NCBI RefSeq assembly: GCF_000004075.3
Contig: NC_026657.2
Coordinates: 39,666,732 to 39,730,731 of the forward strand
Length of the DNA stretch: 64,000 nucleotides
Source of the DNA: Cucumis sativus
Taxonomy: Eukaryota > Streptophyta > Magnoliopsida > Cucurbitales > Cucurbitaceae
Direction of reading: 5' to 3'
How positions within the stretch are numbered: position 1 is the stretch's first letter; each line of letters starts with the position of its first letter. The notes under the pieces are model-generated. The model was not told the origin of the DNA and searched no databases. It saw only the letters and a list, made by a program, of their open reading frames with translations. The position numbers and the translations under genes were made by a program. Of the stretch, positions 48,001-60,684 are shown in pieces.

Positions 48001-51000
48001 TGTAAGTGTATAAGGGAACTATCAACCTTTCATTCCACTGTCGTTTCTCAATAGATCTTAGAAAGCATTGAATTCATGTAATAAAAGTGAGAAGGGGAAA
48101 AAAGGGGAAGTTGTAAGATGTAATGAAGCGAATAGTTTAAAACTGAGAATTCAAGGGGAACTTGTGTAACTAACTATCAGAAAGTAGCTAAACAGAGGAG
48201 AGGGAACTGGGAAGGGAATGAGAACACTCGATAGTTTCTAGTTAAGTCTGTTCTTCAGACATACCATCAATCTAAAAGACTAAAACAGTGTACCTTAAGG
48301 CTGAAAAATTAACATCCCTTGAGGATCCTGGAGCATCTTGCTGATAATCAGGATTGTGGAGATTCTGATTATCCAATCCCACCTGTTGTTTTTGAAGAGG
48401 TGTGAATCCAGGCGCTGGTATTTCAGATTTATGGGGAAAAACTGCCCCAGCACGCTGAAAAGGAACAGATTTTCAGAAAGTCAGTTTTTGCTGAGATCGT
48501 TTGGTCCTACGCCTACCAAAGATAAGATAATTGCACGTATTAGTTCCAGACAACTTTGTCTAGAACTCAAGATGGTCTCCGTATCAATCAGATTTTATGG
48601 TTTAACAATGAAATTTTCATGTCGAAGGACTCGCACATAACAATACACTACATAATATCATGGATAACATTGATAAACCATACCAATAGTTCTTGATAAG
48701 CAGCATAGTATTGTGGATAACGTCCTGTTGATCCTCCTAAAGCCTCTTGCCAGGTATCTATCAGGAGCAATATCTTTTCTTGGACACGAAGGTCAGGCTA
48801 CACCATGCATCACACAAACCATGAAAACCAAGCTAAACACTCTTTTTTACCCCTAAAGAACAAAAAGTAAGGGTAAAATAGGCCTCTCTTACCCTCTTCT
48901 TTACAATTTTGACCATATCATGGGGAATTTCCTTCTCCGCCATATGTGCATGACTGATGTTTCCACAATTCTTGAAGATGGTCTCCAAGAGCTGCATATA
49001 AGCAGATACAAAAGGTGAAATGTATTCAAGAGTTGATTTCCCCCATGACAATTTGTGAGCAAGGTAAATAGTGGCAAAATCATGTCAATAAGTTAATTAA
49101 AAATGTGGGTGGTTGAAATGATAGGGATGTTCAAAACTTACTGTTAGAGCAAGAAGCTGAACTTTGGGGTGCTTACTTCCAAGGCGCTTCTTTATTCCCT
49201 TAACAACATCTTTTGTTTGCCTGGTAAATCATCAACAAACTAAATAGTTTACACTAAACGATAATGAAAAGAATACTACTTCCACTAAAATTCTTAGTCC
49301 TTCAACAGGTTGAATTTTTCTAAAGTACCAAACTTTAATTTGCATTGTTCAAAGAGACGATTGATTGTGTCTGATTGTAAGGGAAAAAAGAAAGGACTTT
49401 AATGAAAATATTTGCAGCAATTTTAACGACTAAATTGGGTGATCGTTATGCATAAGGTGCTTTTGCTTCAACTCTTCTATATTTTTACTATTAGTATGTT
49501 CACTGAACTGAAGAAAGGGTTTTCATAGTATCCACCGATGGGGAGCGCTTCTTCCCATCATTAGAGGCTTCCATTTGGCAGCAAATTCAAGAAAACTTGG
49601 CAAACTGATATATGGAAGCTTCTATTGATGGAAGAAGCTTCCTCCCTTACCTACTTAGTTTTATAATTCTATTCAAAACAGAGTATATGGACTGGGTCAG
49701 CTACTTGCATAAGAAGCAATCTTAATCATCAGTAACATATTTATCATGAATTCTGAATGTCCGATAAGGACAATGTAACCTTCACCTATCTTCACGATAG
49801 TATGTTATTGACTACTTTACTTTTGGTTCACACTAAAGTATCTCATACCAGTAGAGATAATTGTCCTTACTCATACTTTGTTTGTACAACCCTAAACCCT
49901 AGGTACCACCTCACTTTTCCTCTGATTTTGATACCTTCGAGAGCACCAAAAATGGGGGATTAAAGCTTCTAACTTAAGAAAGTACCACCTCAAGTCTTTC
50001 CTCATTCATGCACTCCCTATCACCTATCAGAGTTTGCTTTTATCAAGAACTAGTTGCAAACCTAAATCACTTTTTGTGAAATAGACCACAAGCCGCATCC
50101 TTAGTCTCCTCCCCTTAAACAAAGATTTTAATCCTCTAGCAGTGAGCATTATAGAGTCATTACTTGATCGCTACTTCAAGCACTTTTTGTCTTATATGAG
50201 TATTCATCCACCAATGCGCTACTTTTCTTTGAAATCGATAAGGATCACACCCAAGTTACATTTAGACTATTACTCTAATGGAACTTTACCTATCTCCAAA
50301 ATGGTATGATATCATCCACTTTAGGGTCATATTATAAACAACACACTAAAATAAACAAAGACAAAATCAAAATTAAGAGAACCAAAATAAAATTAAATAT
50401 TTTTTGGTTGGTTGGGGTGTGTGCTGTTATTTGGGATATTTGGGGGAAGAGGAATGAATAATGATCAGGTGTTTAGGGGGAGGGAGAGGGAGAGGGAAGA
50501 GGAATGAATAATGATCAGGTGTTTAGGGGGAGGGAGAGGGATTACTGTGAGGTTTGGTCCTTGTTAGATTTCATGTTTTGCTTTAAGCTTCCATTTCGAA
50601 TACCTTTTGTAACTATTCTATTGACAACATCTTACTTAGTTGTAACCCCTTCTTTTAGTTGGGTGGTTTGTTTTGCTGGAATTTTTTATATGCACTTGTA
50701 TACTTTACTTCTTTCTCATTAAAAGTTGTTATTTTCATCGAAAAATAAATAAATAAATTTCTACACAAGGTACTGCCACAGCAAACGAACTCCAACAACT
50801 GCTTGAAACCACTCAATGAAATCCTTAAAAAATTCATAACAAACCATCCACATACGAGAAGGAATTACCAAACAACAACCAAGAAAAACACAGAAATCAA
50901 AGGAGAAGTGGGAGTGTAATAGAGTAAATAAACCAACGCGTACCCATAATCTCTGTTGATCATATCACATATCTCCATGTTCGCAGCCCAGTCAGGACCA

Positions 51001-51056
51001 ATCAGCATATCGCTCGTGGCACGTTCAACTATCGGATTCACCATCTCCACGACCAC
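45048..51056 (-). CDS. TOM1-like (TOL) VHS-GAT ubiquitin-sorting protein
   Basis: Ten exons keep phase: 51056-50944, 49220-49142, 48991-48893, 48797-48684, 48454-48294, 47726-47645, 47288-47203, 46779-46588, 46434-45959 and 45637-45048 (TGA), 663 residues; starting at the Met at 51044 ([14 protein letters not shown]) gives 659 and may be the true start. Residues about 5-135 are a VHS domain ([51 protein letters not shown]). A GAT domain covers about 185-265 ([31 protein letters not shown]). The long Gln/Pro/Ser-rich tail carries LDLLSGDDY and [14 protein letters not shown], acidic-hydrophobic motifs like clathrin or adaptor-binding boxes. By family knowledge TOLs replace ESCRT-0 in plants, binding ubiquitinated plasma-membrane cargo such as PIN2 for vacuolar degradation. 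The 1.7-kb first intron holds a LINE remnant. It resembles TOL6/TOL9, but I do not assign a number. Confidence 0.93.
45910..45935. repeat. (TA)n microsatellite in the last TOL intron
   Basis: About 26 bases of AT dinucleotides, only some 24 bases from the exon 9 donor of the TOL gene. Confidence 0.9.
49480..50390. other. Repeat-like DNA in TOL intron 1
   Basis: This 0.9-kb part of the intron differs in texture from neighbouring introns and ends with CTCCAAAATGGTATGATAT, a phrase I recall from dispersed plant repeats. It has no coding capacity and no clear terminal repeats. It may be an older transposon remnant, but that is weak inference. Confidence 0.25.
50402..50757 (+). mobile_element. 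5'-truncated LINE (non-LTR retrotransposon) 3' end, antisense in TOL intron 1
   Basis: On the plus strand the translation [11 protein letters not shown] is followed, after a duplication, by [19 protein letters not shown]. This is the pattern at the C-terminus of plant LINE ORF2 (IW..W..RN.R.F, then W..V). The 3' UTR ends in TTTCTCATTAAAAGTTGTTATTTTC and an A-rich tail of AAATAAAT units at about 50740-50757, as expected for target-primed insertion. Only the last 360 bases remain, so the element is dead. It lies opposite to TOL transcription. Confidence 0.65.
50444..50541. repeat. Two-copy 50-bp tandem duplication inside the LINE remnant
   Basis: GGGAAGAGGAATGAATAATG and the following AGGTGTTTAGGGGGAGGGAG are repeated with a 50-base period. 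The duplication puts a stop into the element's reading frame, so it happened after, or at, inactivation. Confidence 0.9.
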
Positions 51057-52878
51057 GACTACCGCAAAAACAATAAACTCAACTGTATAGAAAAGAAAAA
51101 TTCCTAGTCCAGAAGGCGCTAAATCGTATAGCCGTTCTTCTGCAAGTTATCCAAACTATTAAAATCGTGAAATGATAGTATCGTCTCAAAATCTTTCTTT
51201 CGAAGTCCCCAACTCACTCTCACTCTTCCTCCAATTATTCCCTGAACGTTCTTCAGTCGTATGAAGAAGCTTAGCAAAGAAATTCTTATTTGAGATTGTA
51301 AGCTTTGGAGTTGGAAGGTGACGCGAGATTTTTCTTCTTCCTCTGCTGATTCAGAGAACGCCGACTAATCAACTGCTATTTGGCATTTTCTTCTCCAACG
51401 GCCCGACCACTTCGCCGCACTTTGATCGCCCGCCACTCCTTTCTATATTTTATACTCTTTTTTCTAATTATTGGATTATGAATTTTTTTTTTTTTTTACA
51501 ACTTTATTATATAAAAAAACATTTATAAAATAAATTAAAATATATAAAATGGTATTAATACTTACTAATAAAATCTAAAATTTTGCTATATTTTATTTAT
51601 AACACTACTATTAAATTTCAATTATTTCCATAAATCTACTATAACATAAAAAAATAAACATATTGGTGTCATCCATATAAATACAATTTAAAATTAGTTA
51701 TTTGGATAGTTACAAATATATAAATTAGATTTAAAATAATTGATAAACCATGTTTTAAATATTAATCTATCATTCATATACATAAGAGTCTATCCACGAT
51801 AGAAATATAAAATGTTGTTGTATACTTAATTATTATTTCTAAAGTCGCTAACCATTATAGTTATCCTAAAATAATAAAATATTGATTTATTGATTTACAT
51901 TTATTTTTTAACTATCATCAAATAAAGCAAAATATTTATAAAATATTATATTTCAGCTATAGAAGATACTGATAGACTACTATATGTTATCTGCATTGTT
52001 ATATTTATCATAATCTATTACGAATAAATTTTGATATTTTTAAATATGCGATTTGAGGGTCAAATATGGTTATTCATTCAAAATTTTAATTTCCTATTTA
52101 TTACTTATACCATACACTCTTCCTACGTAATGTGTCACAGTTGGTTAGACTTTGATCTATAGCTTCTTAAGACTTAAATATTAAATTTGGTTTGGTATTT
52201 CGAAAGTCAAAGAAATTAAGTTTTGGTGGTTTAAATTATTGCAATATTTATGTGAGTATGTGTATCTTTTTCAAACTATAGGAAAAGAATAATTCCAAGC
52301 TATGTTTTAATAGTATTGACATCTATAACTTTAAAATTACGTGGCACGAATAATTTTCAAATAGAACATTTAATACGAGAAAAAAAAATATAAATTAAGA
52401 TTTCAACGAAATTGCTTTATAGTTTATAGTTCTAGGTTAGGTTATTACAATTAATTATGATAGTTTATATTTGAGTGTAAATTATTTTAATTTGAACTAT
52501 AATAATATGTGCTCTCGAGCAATAAACAATAATAGTTTGAAAATAGTATCTACATTAGTCGATTAGTCGACTGAAAAGTACAAAATAATATTTACTGAAA
52601 GAAGGGGTTATAAAAAGTTACTTTATTGATCAGACTTCTAATAACAATTATAATGTACTTTGTTGAGACAATATCAATAATGAAAAACATCTAAAGAGAT
52701 GTGTGTTCATAGTGATTTATTAAGCCCTTTTTCTAATACACAAAAGAAAGGGAGAACAAGAAAAAAGAAGCCTTTAAAAAGGAGAACTGCCGTCCTATCT
52801 CTCATACCCTGCACTGCTTGAGCTAGCAGCATTCATGGAAGCTGCATCAGTAAATTCTGAGAGAGATGGCAGGTCGGG
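51057..52878. other. TOL 5' leader and promoter, then AT-rich spacer
   Basis: About 1.8 kb between two minus-strand genes. The first 400 bases beyond the TOL start are richer in G+C and likely transcribed as leader; the rest is AT-rich, with a relative of the TGATAGAC repeat at about 51.77-52.03 kb. The last part before 52878 is probably the 3' UTR of the aminotransferase-like gene. Confidence 0.55.
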
Positions 52879-55409
52879 TTAATATGGAACTGGTACTCGG
52901 ACTGTTGGGGGACCGGAGTTCATGTCCTCGATGAGAAGATCGAAAAGTGCCTGAACCAATGGACCTTCTTTTCCTGAAGAGCAAACACAAAAAGTTCTTA
53001 AATTGTAAGATAACACATACTTCCATGGTTTCATTGTTATATAATAAGAACATCCATCCCCACTATACGAAGAATTACAATGATGGTTTTCTTAGATCAT
53101 CGAGTGGTTGTAGTAGTATGAAAGCTTCATAAAATTTGTAGAACAGTGATTCACAAGGTTAGTTTATGAGATAAAATTCATCAAGGCAATGTAATCAAGT
53201 TGACGCAAACATCTTGATTCAGATTCAGAAAGACAAAATTGTCTGGATATTTATTCTCTGAAGCATCTTATTTATGAATTAAAGATTATAGGGATACTTA
53301 CCATCACCAATGATTTGCTCATCCCACTGCAGTACGGGAGAAACAAGAACTCCACTCCCAATAAGCATCATTTCATCCGCCTTCTTCCCTTCCTCAATGG
53401 TTATATTTTCACAGCTTATACTCCGAAGCTTACCCTCTTTCACCAGCCTCTCAGCAAGATTTATAATTCTCTTAGCTGTGCACCCGCTTAGAATTTTGTC
53501 GAAGTGAGGCATTATGAGTTCCTTATCGCTTGTAATAAAAGCCACGTTCATATTAGGCCCTTCAGCAATGAATCCATCACTGTCCAACCAAATGGATGCA
53601 TAAGCACCTTTTTCTTCTGCTTCCATCTTTGAAAGAACATTTGGTAGGTAATTTACGCTCTTCATAATTGCAAATTGGGGTGGTTTCATAGGGACTGATG
53701 AAGTTATAACTTTGATGCCTTTTGGACGAGATGTCGGCTTCCCTTGAATTACAACTGCATAAAGGGCTGACAGATGACAGCCAGAAGAAGAAAGTTGAAA
53801 ATCTCCAGGTCCTGCCGAGAGCCAGTATCGAAGTGATCCATTTCTACACTTAGAAGCACTCACAGTTCTTATGAGTATCCTTCTAATCATCTCCCGATCA
53901 TATGGAATTGGGAGGTTAATTTTTGCCATCGATGCTGATTTCAAAATGCGGTCAAGGTGCTGGTCCAACTCATACAGATATCTGGCTAAATCAAAGGAAT
54001 GTTTGCAGTAACTCTACCACCGACAAAATCATGAAATGAAAAATGACTTTCCTACTCTAACAACCCACGAAGGAAAAAGTCACAACATTTAAATCTCATA
54101 ATTTTTTTTCAAAAAAGGAACAAATACAAAAACTGAGCAACCTCAGCGAACTTTAAAGATAGATCTGTTTACTTCTACACATATTCTAGCTTCTTGTTTG
54201 TTATTTTGATATAAGAAACAACTTTACTCGTCCTATATGTTACATTCTTTCACTTACAAAATTAAGGAAAATTCAAAAGTGTTGTGTTCGAGTGATTAGT
54301 CCTGGAGTCAGTTCATGAGTTCTATTGAGAGTTTGTAACCGAGATTATGACCATTAAACTTCCTTCTTCCAAACTTTGAGGAAATGGTCACTCTAAGAGC
54401 TGATTTACACTAAATCCATTTAAATTGTCTTTTCTTTAGTAGATCAAAGACGATTGGCCTGTTTGAATCTTTAGTAGGTCAATCAGGCTCAGAAAATCTT
54501 TCAAACAAACATTAAAGACATATAGTTTACCGTGAGAACTATGCATGTCTTGGATTAAATTGACATCATAATCTTCGTGAAATGTATAAAATTCTCACAT
54601 ACCCATCCACTATGATAGCAGTATCAAAAACACCATGTCCCCGGTGGACCATGTGATCATCAATTGGAATTACCATAGCAGCTGGGTCTGTCGTAATTCC
54701 TCCAAAAACGCTGGAATACATGGCAAGGTATTGTTGCTGGTTTTCTTGATTTTCTCTTCTTGCCCTTAGCCTTTCAATAACCTTCAGTATAACAACATAG
54801 ATCGAAATAACAATCAGTAAATCTGTACAACCACCATCTTCCACACGTAGAACATTAAACCTTGTGTATTTCTACCAAAAAATATATCCATAACATACAA
54901 GAAATTTCAAAGAATGATAGAGACATCAAAAGTGAACCTCTGAACTAGTAAGCACCGGGGCATCAGAAGTATGACCAACAGTATCTACAACAACACAAGG
55001 CAGTTAGCTCAATCACCGACATTTCAAAGAGGTGGATAAAGAAAATTGAAAGAAAGCAAGGAAAGTAAAAAACACAACAGGATTATGAACACCCAGATTA
55101 TGAAAACTGAAAATCAAGTCAACTATCATACACGCGCCATACAAACTTGCTTCAACCACTATCTCTAAGGCTTTTATCAACTGCCACAATAGAATCGAAC
55201 AGTCCCACCGCGAATTAAGAGAACTAACCTGCAACCGAAGCCATAATTCTGAATCCTCGGAAATACAACCGTCGGGTATTGCGCAAATTGTGTACATAGT
55301 GAGAGTGAAATCGAGTAGAACGTATTGAGCTGTGAGAACGGTAAGGGAACACTGCCGGGCTGTTTTCTGCCTGAGAAATGAGCCGGAGAATAGACTGGAG
55401 AGAAGCCAT
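52879..55409 (-). CDS. Plastid class IV PLP enzyme: D-amino-acid transaminase / aminodeoxychorismate lyase-like
   Basis: Five exons in phase: 55409-55229, 54984-54938, 54781-54603, 53981-53302 and 52973-52879 (TAA), 393 residues. The first 55 or so residues are Ser/Arg-rich with few acids (MASLQSILRLISQAENSPAV and onward), a likely plastid or mitochondrial transit peptide. The fold-type IV core begins near residue 90 with AMVIPIDDHMVHRGHGVFDT. LRYWLSAGPGDF and the PLP-lysine segment KSVNYLPNVLSKMEAEEKGA follow; by alignment with bacterial D-amino-acid transaminases K243 binds the cofactor. DGFIAEGPNMNVAFI and SGCTAKRI follow. The closest plant protein I recall is Arabidopsis At5g57850, described both as D-amino-acid transaminase (DAT1) and as ADC lyase of folate synthesis; sequence reading cannot choose. 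A second Met in MASVAG near the end of exon 1 could give a shorter form. Confidence 0.9.
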
Positions 55410-56638
55410 TAAATATCCTAGAGAGGCTGTTCGTGGACAAATCTGATTGAGATGCTAGTGCAGCATTTGACCCTTTGTAGTAGTATAAAACTGTACAGTG
55501 GTGTTTGACGAATCTGATTGCTTTTAGCAAAGTAAAGACGATGGTAGTCCGCCGTCCGCCATGGCTCTTATCACCATCGCTCACCAAGCAAAAGGCCAGA
55601 CGGCCATTACTGTTTTAAAATTTTCTGTTGTTTTATTGTGATAGTGATTTTATTTTACGTCATTTTTAAATATAGAAAAATAATTAAAATATTTATAAAA
55701 GGGAGTTTTTAAGAATAATAAAAAATACAAACCTATAAAAAAATCACTACTTGATTTTGTATAGTTTGTCCATATTAAATTTGTATAACTTTTCTTTATT
55801 CAATTCTTATGTTATCATTATATTTTTTTTTACAATTTTTCTAATAAAAAGTATTAGATTATAAAAAATAACAATAAATAAAAATATTGTTTTTAAGAAG
55901 CTATTTGTTAAACCCTAGAATCTTGAAAAGTTTGTATATATCTTAAAGATCGAGAGAGATGATACAAAACAAATATATTTAAAATATATATAATATTGAT
56001 TTTATATAGTTTGACTAAGTAAAGAAAGAGGACAATTGATGAAAGTACAAGAAACACACAATATATAAGAATCTACATACCAACCTAAAGTCTATTCAAG
56101 AAACTTTGAATAATAATAACATATAAAAACTATAATAAAGATATGTTTATTATTTAAATTTCAAAACTACATGATAAAGATAATAACAAAGTAAAAAGAT
56201 AAATTTAAGAATAATAATTAAGTATATAATAATATTTAAAAAATGTAGATAAAATATTATGGAAAAGACTTTTTGTTAATAGATTATCGTGATTTATGGT
56301 TTAGCAGATTAACATTTGCAATATGATATGTTAAGGATTGATTTATATTATTGATAGAGTTAACACATTTTTAAAATTGTGTTTTACACTTAATTATTTT
56401 AAATGTATTTTTTATATTTGTAATTATTTATAAATTTAGACGTGACCCATTACCAAGAAATTTAGGCATGGGCCCAGGCCCATTTTTAAGAATTTCGGCC
56501 CAGGTTCAAAAGCCCAAACCATTGATCAATGAGATTCACAACACAGCAATCCCTTCCATTGCTTCTCCACCCAAATTCCCAACTCCACACTAAAACCCTA
56601 GTTTCCGTCGATCTCACTAACACCAGAATTCACTCATC
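55410..56638. promoter_or_regulatory. Divergent promoter region between the DAT1/ADCL-like and eIF3L genes
   Basis: About 1.2 kb separate two head-to-head genes. Both ends are GC-richer leaders and the middle (55.62-56.45 kb) is very AT-rich. A telo-box, AAACCCTAG, lies at 56593-56601 just upstream of the eIF3L start, as is common for plant translation genes. Confidence 0.55.
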
Positions 56639-59600
56639 ATGGCAACGTACGATTACGACGACTCACGGGCCAACTACGATGACCCCCGCCACGCGCCGGT
56701 GTCGGCTCCGGCTGGCCAAGACATTGGCTACGACCCCAATTTCGTTCCAGATTCCGTCAAGTCCTTTGTCGTTCATCTATACCGCCACATCCGTGAGAAG
56801 AATGTATATGAAACTCATCAAATGTATGAAACTTCCTTCCAGTCATTATCTGACCGCCTATTCAAGGATACACCCTGGCCCTCAGTTGATGCCGTGGCTC
56901 ACTTTGTGGATAATGACCATGTGTTCTGCCTGCTTTACCGTGAGATGTGGTTTCGCCATCTCTATGCTAGGCTATCACCAACTTTGAAGCAGAGGATTGA
57001 CTCGTGGGATAACTATTGTAGCTTATTTCAGGTGGTTTTGCACGGAGTCGTGAATATGCAATTGCCTAACCAGTGGTTATGGGATATGGTGGATGAGTTT
57101 GTTTATCAGTTCCAGAGTTTCTGCCAGTACCGGGCTAAGATGAAGAATAAGACCGAGCAGGAAATTGCTCTTCTGAGGCAATTCGATCAGGTTACTACGA
57201 TTAATTTTACTTCTTTTTCTCCACTGTTTAAATGAAAATATGGATACATGAGATCTAGTTGTTGTCTGATAAAATGGAGGCTGCGTGTTACTAATTGGAG
57301 AAGGAAGTGAGCTTTTACCAACCAACAGTACTTCTTGGCCTTAGCATTCTTCTCTAATGTGTTTTTAGTTTTATCAAATTTTTAGTATTTTAGGAGTGAA
57401 TTTGAAGATTATAAGCTATACCTTCTCTAAGGATGATGGAAAATAGTAGGAATATCCTTGAATCCAACGGTTTATAAACTTCGAATGACAATATTTTAAC
57501 ATCACTGGTTGTTTGATTCCAGGCTTGGAACGTGTATGGTGTCCTCAACTACTTGCAAGCTTTTGTGGAGAAATCCTCAATCATTCATATTCTTGAGGAG
57601 GAGAAAGAAGGTCTTGAACAATTTACAGCCACTGATGGGTATGACTATAGTGGTGGAAGTAGTAATGTTTTGAAGGTATTGGGATATTTCAGCATGGTTG
57701 GATTACTTCGGGTTCATTGCCTGTTAGGTGATTATCACACGGGTTTGAAGTGCTTGCTCCCAATTGACATAAGCCAGCAAGGGGTTTTTACGAGTGTGAT
57801 TGGAAGCCATATTACTACCATATACCATTACGGGTTTGCCAACCTAATGTTGCGGCGGTATGAATTTTTTTTATTCAGTTTGTATTTCTTTCATGCGTTT
57901 CATCTTATTGATGCATTGGGCATTTAGTTGAAGGTATTAATGTGTCAGTGCCTTAACTAGTTACCATTTATTATTTTTGATAGATTATGAGAAAGTTCTT
58001 AAATTTTAGGTGGGTCTGTCATGTGTTGAGGCCTTATATGTGGTGCCACTCATCCTTTTTGTTCCTTTGGTCTGTTTCAATTGGTCTTGTTCCTAACAAT
58101 TTTCGGAAACTTTTTTAAATGTTGCTAGTTTACTTTAAAGGATTAAAGGAAATGTCATATCTTTACTAGATCTCATAGTGTACTGTATTTAGTGCATTGG
58201 ACTATTCCCTTCATTTCTCACTTAATGAATTCTAAATGAAGTTCATTTCCCCCTTTTTTCAGGTATGTGGACGCCATTCATGAATTTAACCGAATTCTCT
58301 TGTATATTTATAAAACCAAGCAATACCACCAGAAATCTCCTCAGTATGAGCAGATTCTGAAAAAGAACGAGCAGATGTATGCCTTGTTGGCTATATGTGT
58401 TTCACTCTGTCCGCAAGGGAAGCTTGTTGATGAAACTGTGAACTCTCAGTTGCGGGAGAAGTATGGTGAAAAGATGATCAGAATGCAAAGGTATGATGAG
58501 GAGGCTTTTGCCATCTATGATGAGCTTTTCTCATATGCTTGTCCGAAGTTCATCACTCCATCTGCTCCTAGCTTTGAGGAGCCACTAGTAAACTACAACC
58601 AAGTAAGCTTTATATTTGTATTTCCAAAGAAGTTGTATTTTGAAACTTTTCGCAAGCAGCAGTTATTTGTGAAGTAAATTCTAGATATATCTGCCATTAA
58701 TATTCCTGTTGAAGTTCTATTTGATGGAGTAATGAGGTTGACAAGAAAAGGAGTTGGGTGTGTTGGCTCTCTCTTTCAGAGGTTTTATTTGCATCGCTTA
58801 TCTTTTCCAGGATGCCTATAGACTTCAATTGAAACTGTTTCTTTATGAAGTAAAGCAACAACAGTTACTATCTGGCGTCCGGACCTTCTTGAAAGTGTAT
58901 TCCACCATCTCCCTTGGTCAGCTTGCGATTTATATGGAAGTGGATGAATCTACTCTAAGGTTGGAATTAGAAGACACGTTCTCATTTTTATTAGCTGTGT
59001 TTGTTAAGATTAATTAGGCGATGCTTTTCTTTGGGTTATATTTACAGGACTATTTTGTTAACATACAAGCATAAAACCCATGCCGTTGATAGTGCTGGAA
59101 AAATTATGTCCAATGCAGACGTGGATTTCTTCATTGATGATGTACGCCTACTTTTCTTTAAGTGCTTCTTCTTTATTTTGCAAATGCATTTTGAATTCGG
59201 TTCACATGGCATGTCTATCAGTATTTCATTCTTGTTATTAACATTGTTGGATTTCAGATGGTTTCAAATTGAAATAAATGTTTATATGGCAGCTCTGCTG
59301 AGTATGACTGTTTGGATTGGATTCGTTTGGTTCTTCTACAATTATTTTCATTCTCTGATCTGTCATATTTATATGTTGATTTTGCTGCCATACTAATTTG
59401 ACTTGGGTCCGACTTATTCCTTGTTTGTGATAATATATAATAGATAGAAGTTCCTGATGGGTAAATATTTTCTTTAGCTTTTTGAAAAATTGCCATCTTA
59501 AAGAACACTGCCTTCTACCTTAATTCATTGCAGGACGTTATTCATGTTGTTGAATCTAAGCCCGTAAATCGCTATGGAGATTTCTTCTTGCGGCAAATTG

Positions 59601-59737
59601 TTAAAGTATGTAAAGTTCCCTGTTAATCTTGCATCTCTGCACTTATTATCTGGATTAAATAATAATCATGCTTATGTTTTTATTTCTGACAGCTCGAAGG
59701 GATGATTAATGATTTGGACAGAGTGAAACTGGATTGA
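56639..59737 (+). CDS. EIF3L: Eukaryotic translation initiation factor 3 subunit L
   Basis: Seven exons in phase: 56639-57190, 57523-57857, 58263-58602, 58811-58959, 59048-59141, 59534-59605 and 59693-59737 (TGA), 528 residues, the usual eIF3l length. Diagnostic stretches are YDPNFVPDSVKSFVVHLYRH, DRLFKDTPWPSVDAVAHFVD, QWLWDMVDEFVYQFQSFCQY, LGYFSMVGLLRVHCLLGDYH, GSHITTIYHYGFANLMLRRY and KKNEQMYALLAICVSLCPQG. A PCI-type domain covers roughly residues 300-490 (LSGVRTFLKVYSTISLGQLA), and the last exon gives LEGMINDLDRVKLD. It is a helical PCI subunit of the eIF3 octamer core, which brings the 40S subunit and mRNA together in the cytosol. The start follows a telo-box leader. An overlapping frame from 56529 is a shadow. 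Confidence 0.97.
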
Positions 59738-60128
59738 GTTGTCCCCAATAGTTTTTTAGTTGATCTGCCTTTTTTGACGAGGTTTTTACTAAAGGAACGT
59801 TTACTCCATTTAAGGCCCAACCTTATCAATTTTTCATCTTCACTTTGTACTATTATTAGTGTAGATAGACACTTCTGGGAAGCAACTTCAATTGTCTGCA
59901 CTCACTCAAATCTCACTCAGATATTAGAGTGTTGAAGGCTTGTGCCTGAGTTTTTTAAGTTTATAATCTTGGAATTTAAGTGTTATTACTTGATTTACTT
60001 AATGCATGTATCCATCTTAAAATTTTCCTTTACATCATAAACCTTGGGATATTCCTCAAAGGCTTCGTTTGTTCAAGTTTTTTGATATGTAAAAGTGCAT
60101 CCTAACCATTTCAAGTTCCTTACTGACA

Positions 60129-60261
60129 AGGAGTTAGCAAGCAATGTCTATGGAGTTGATAAGGTATAAGATTGATAATTTTCTAGTGGTGGAATTCACA
60201 AACATTTTAGACCATAGACTAGGAGTTAGCGAGCAATGTCTATGGAGTTGATAAGGTATAA
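60129..60261. repeat. Two copies of a 40-bp motif, 92 bp apart
   Basis: AGGAGTTAGCAAGCAATGTC to TATGGAGTTGATAAGGTATA at 60129 recurs with one change (GCGAGC for GCAAGC) at 60221. The spacers are also partly similar (AGTGGTGGAATTCAC against AGTCGTGAAATTCAC), so the whole 92 bases may be a diverged tandem unit. Confidence 0.85.
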
Positions 60262-60684
60262 TATTATTTTAGTCGTGAAATTCACCTTTTTAGACTAAAG
60301 GATGGGTAAAGTTCATAACTTTCACATTCCTATTTCTACATCCAAATCCTTTGGTCCAAAGACATTGTATTTATTCAATGAATATTATCATCTTCATTAA
60401 GGAAAAGGTATCATTAGCTAGTATCATCATTTACCCCTGCTTTTCAATCATTCATCTGCTTTTATATTCTCTATTTTGTAAGTGTAATATTTGAGTCCAT
60501 TTCCAGATACATTTATTTGTTATGTGCTCACTTAAACTTCACCTAAGAAGAGTATACAAAGCAATAAAAATAAGAAATATTTGTCACATAGACAAAATAT
60601 AAAGGAACAAAAGAAGAAAGATATGCGGTTAGATTGTGAAGTATAGTCTTTGAATTTTGATCCTCTTGGTCTCCAAGAGTGTTC

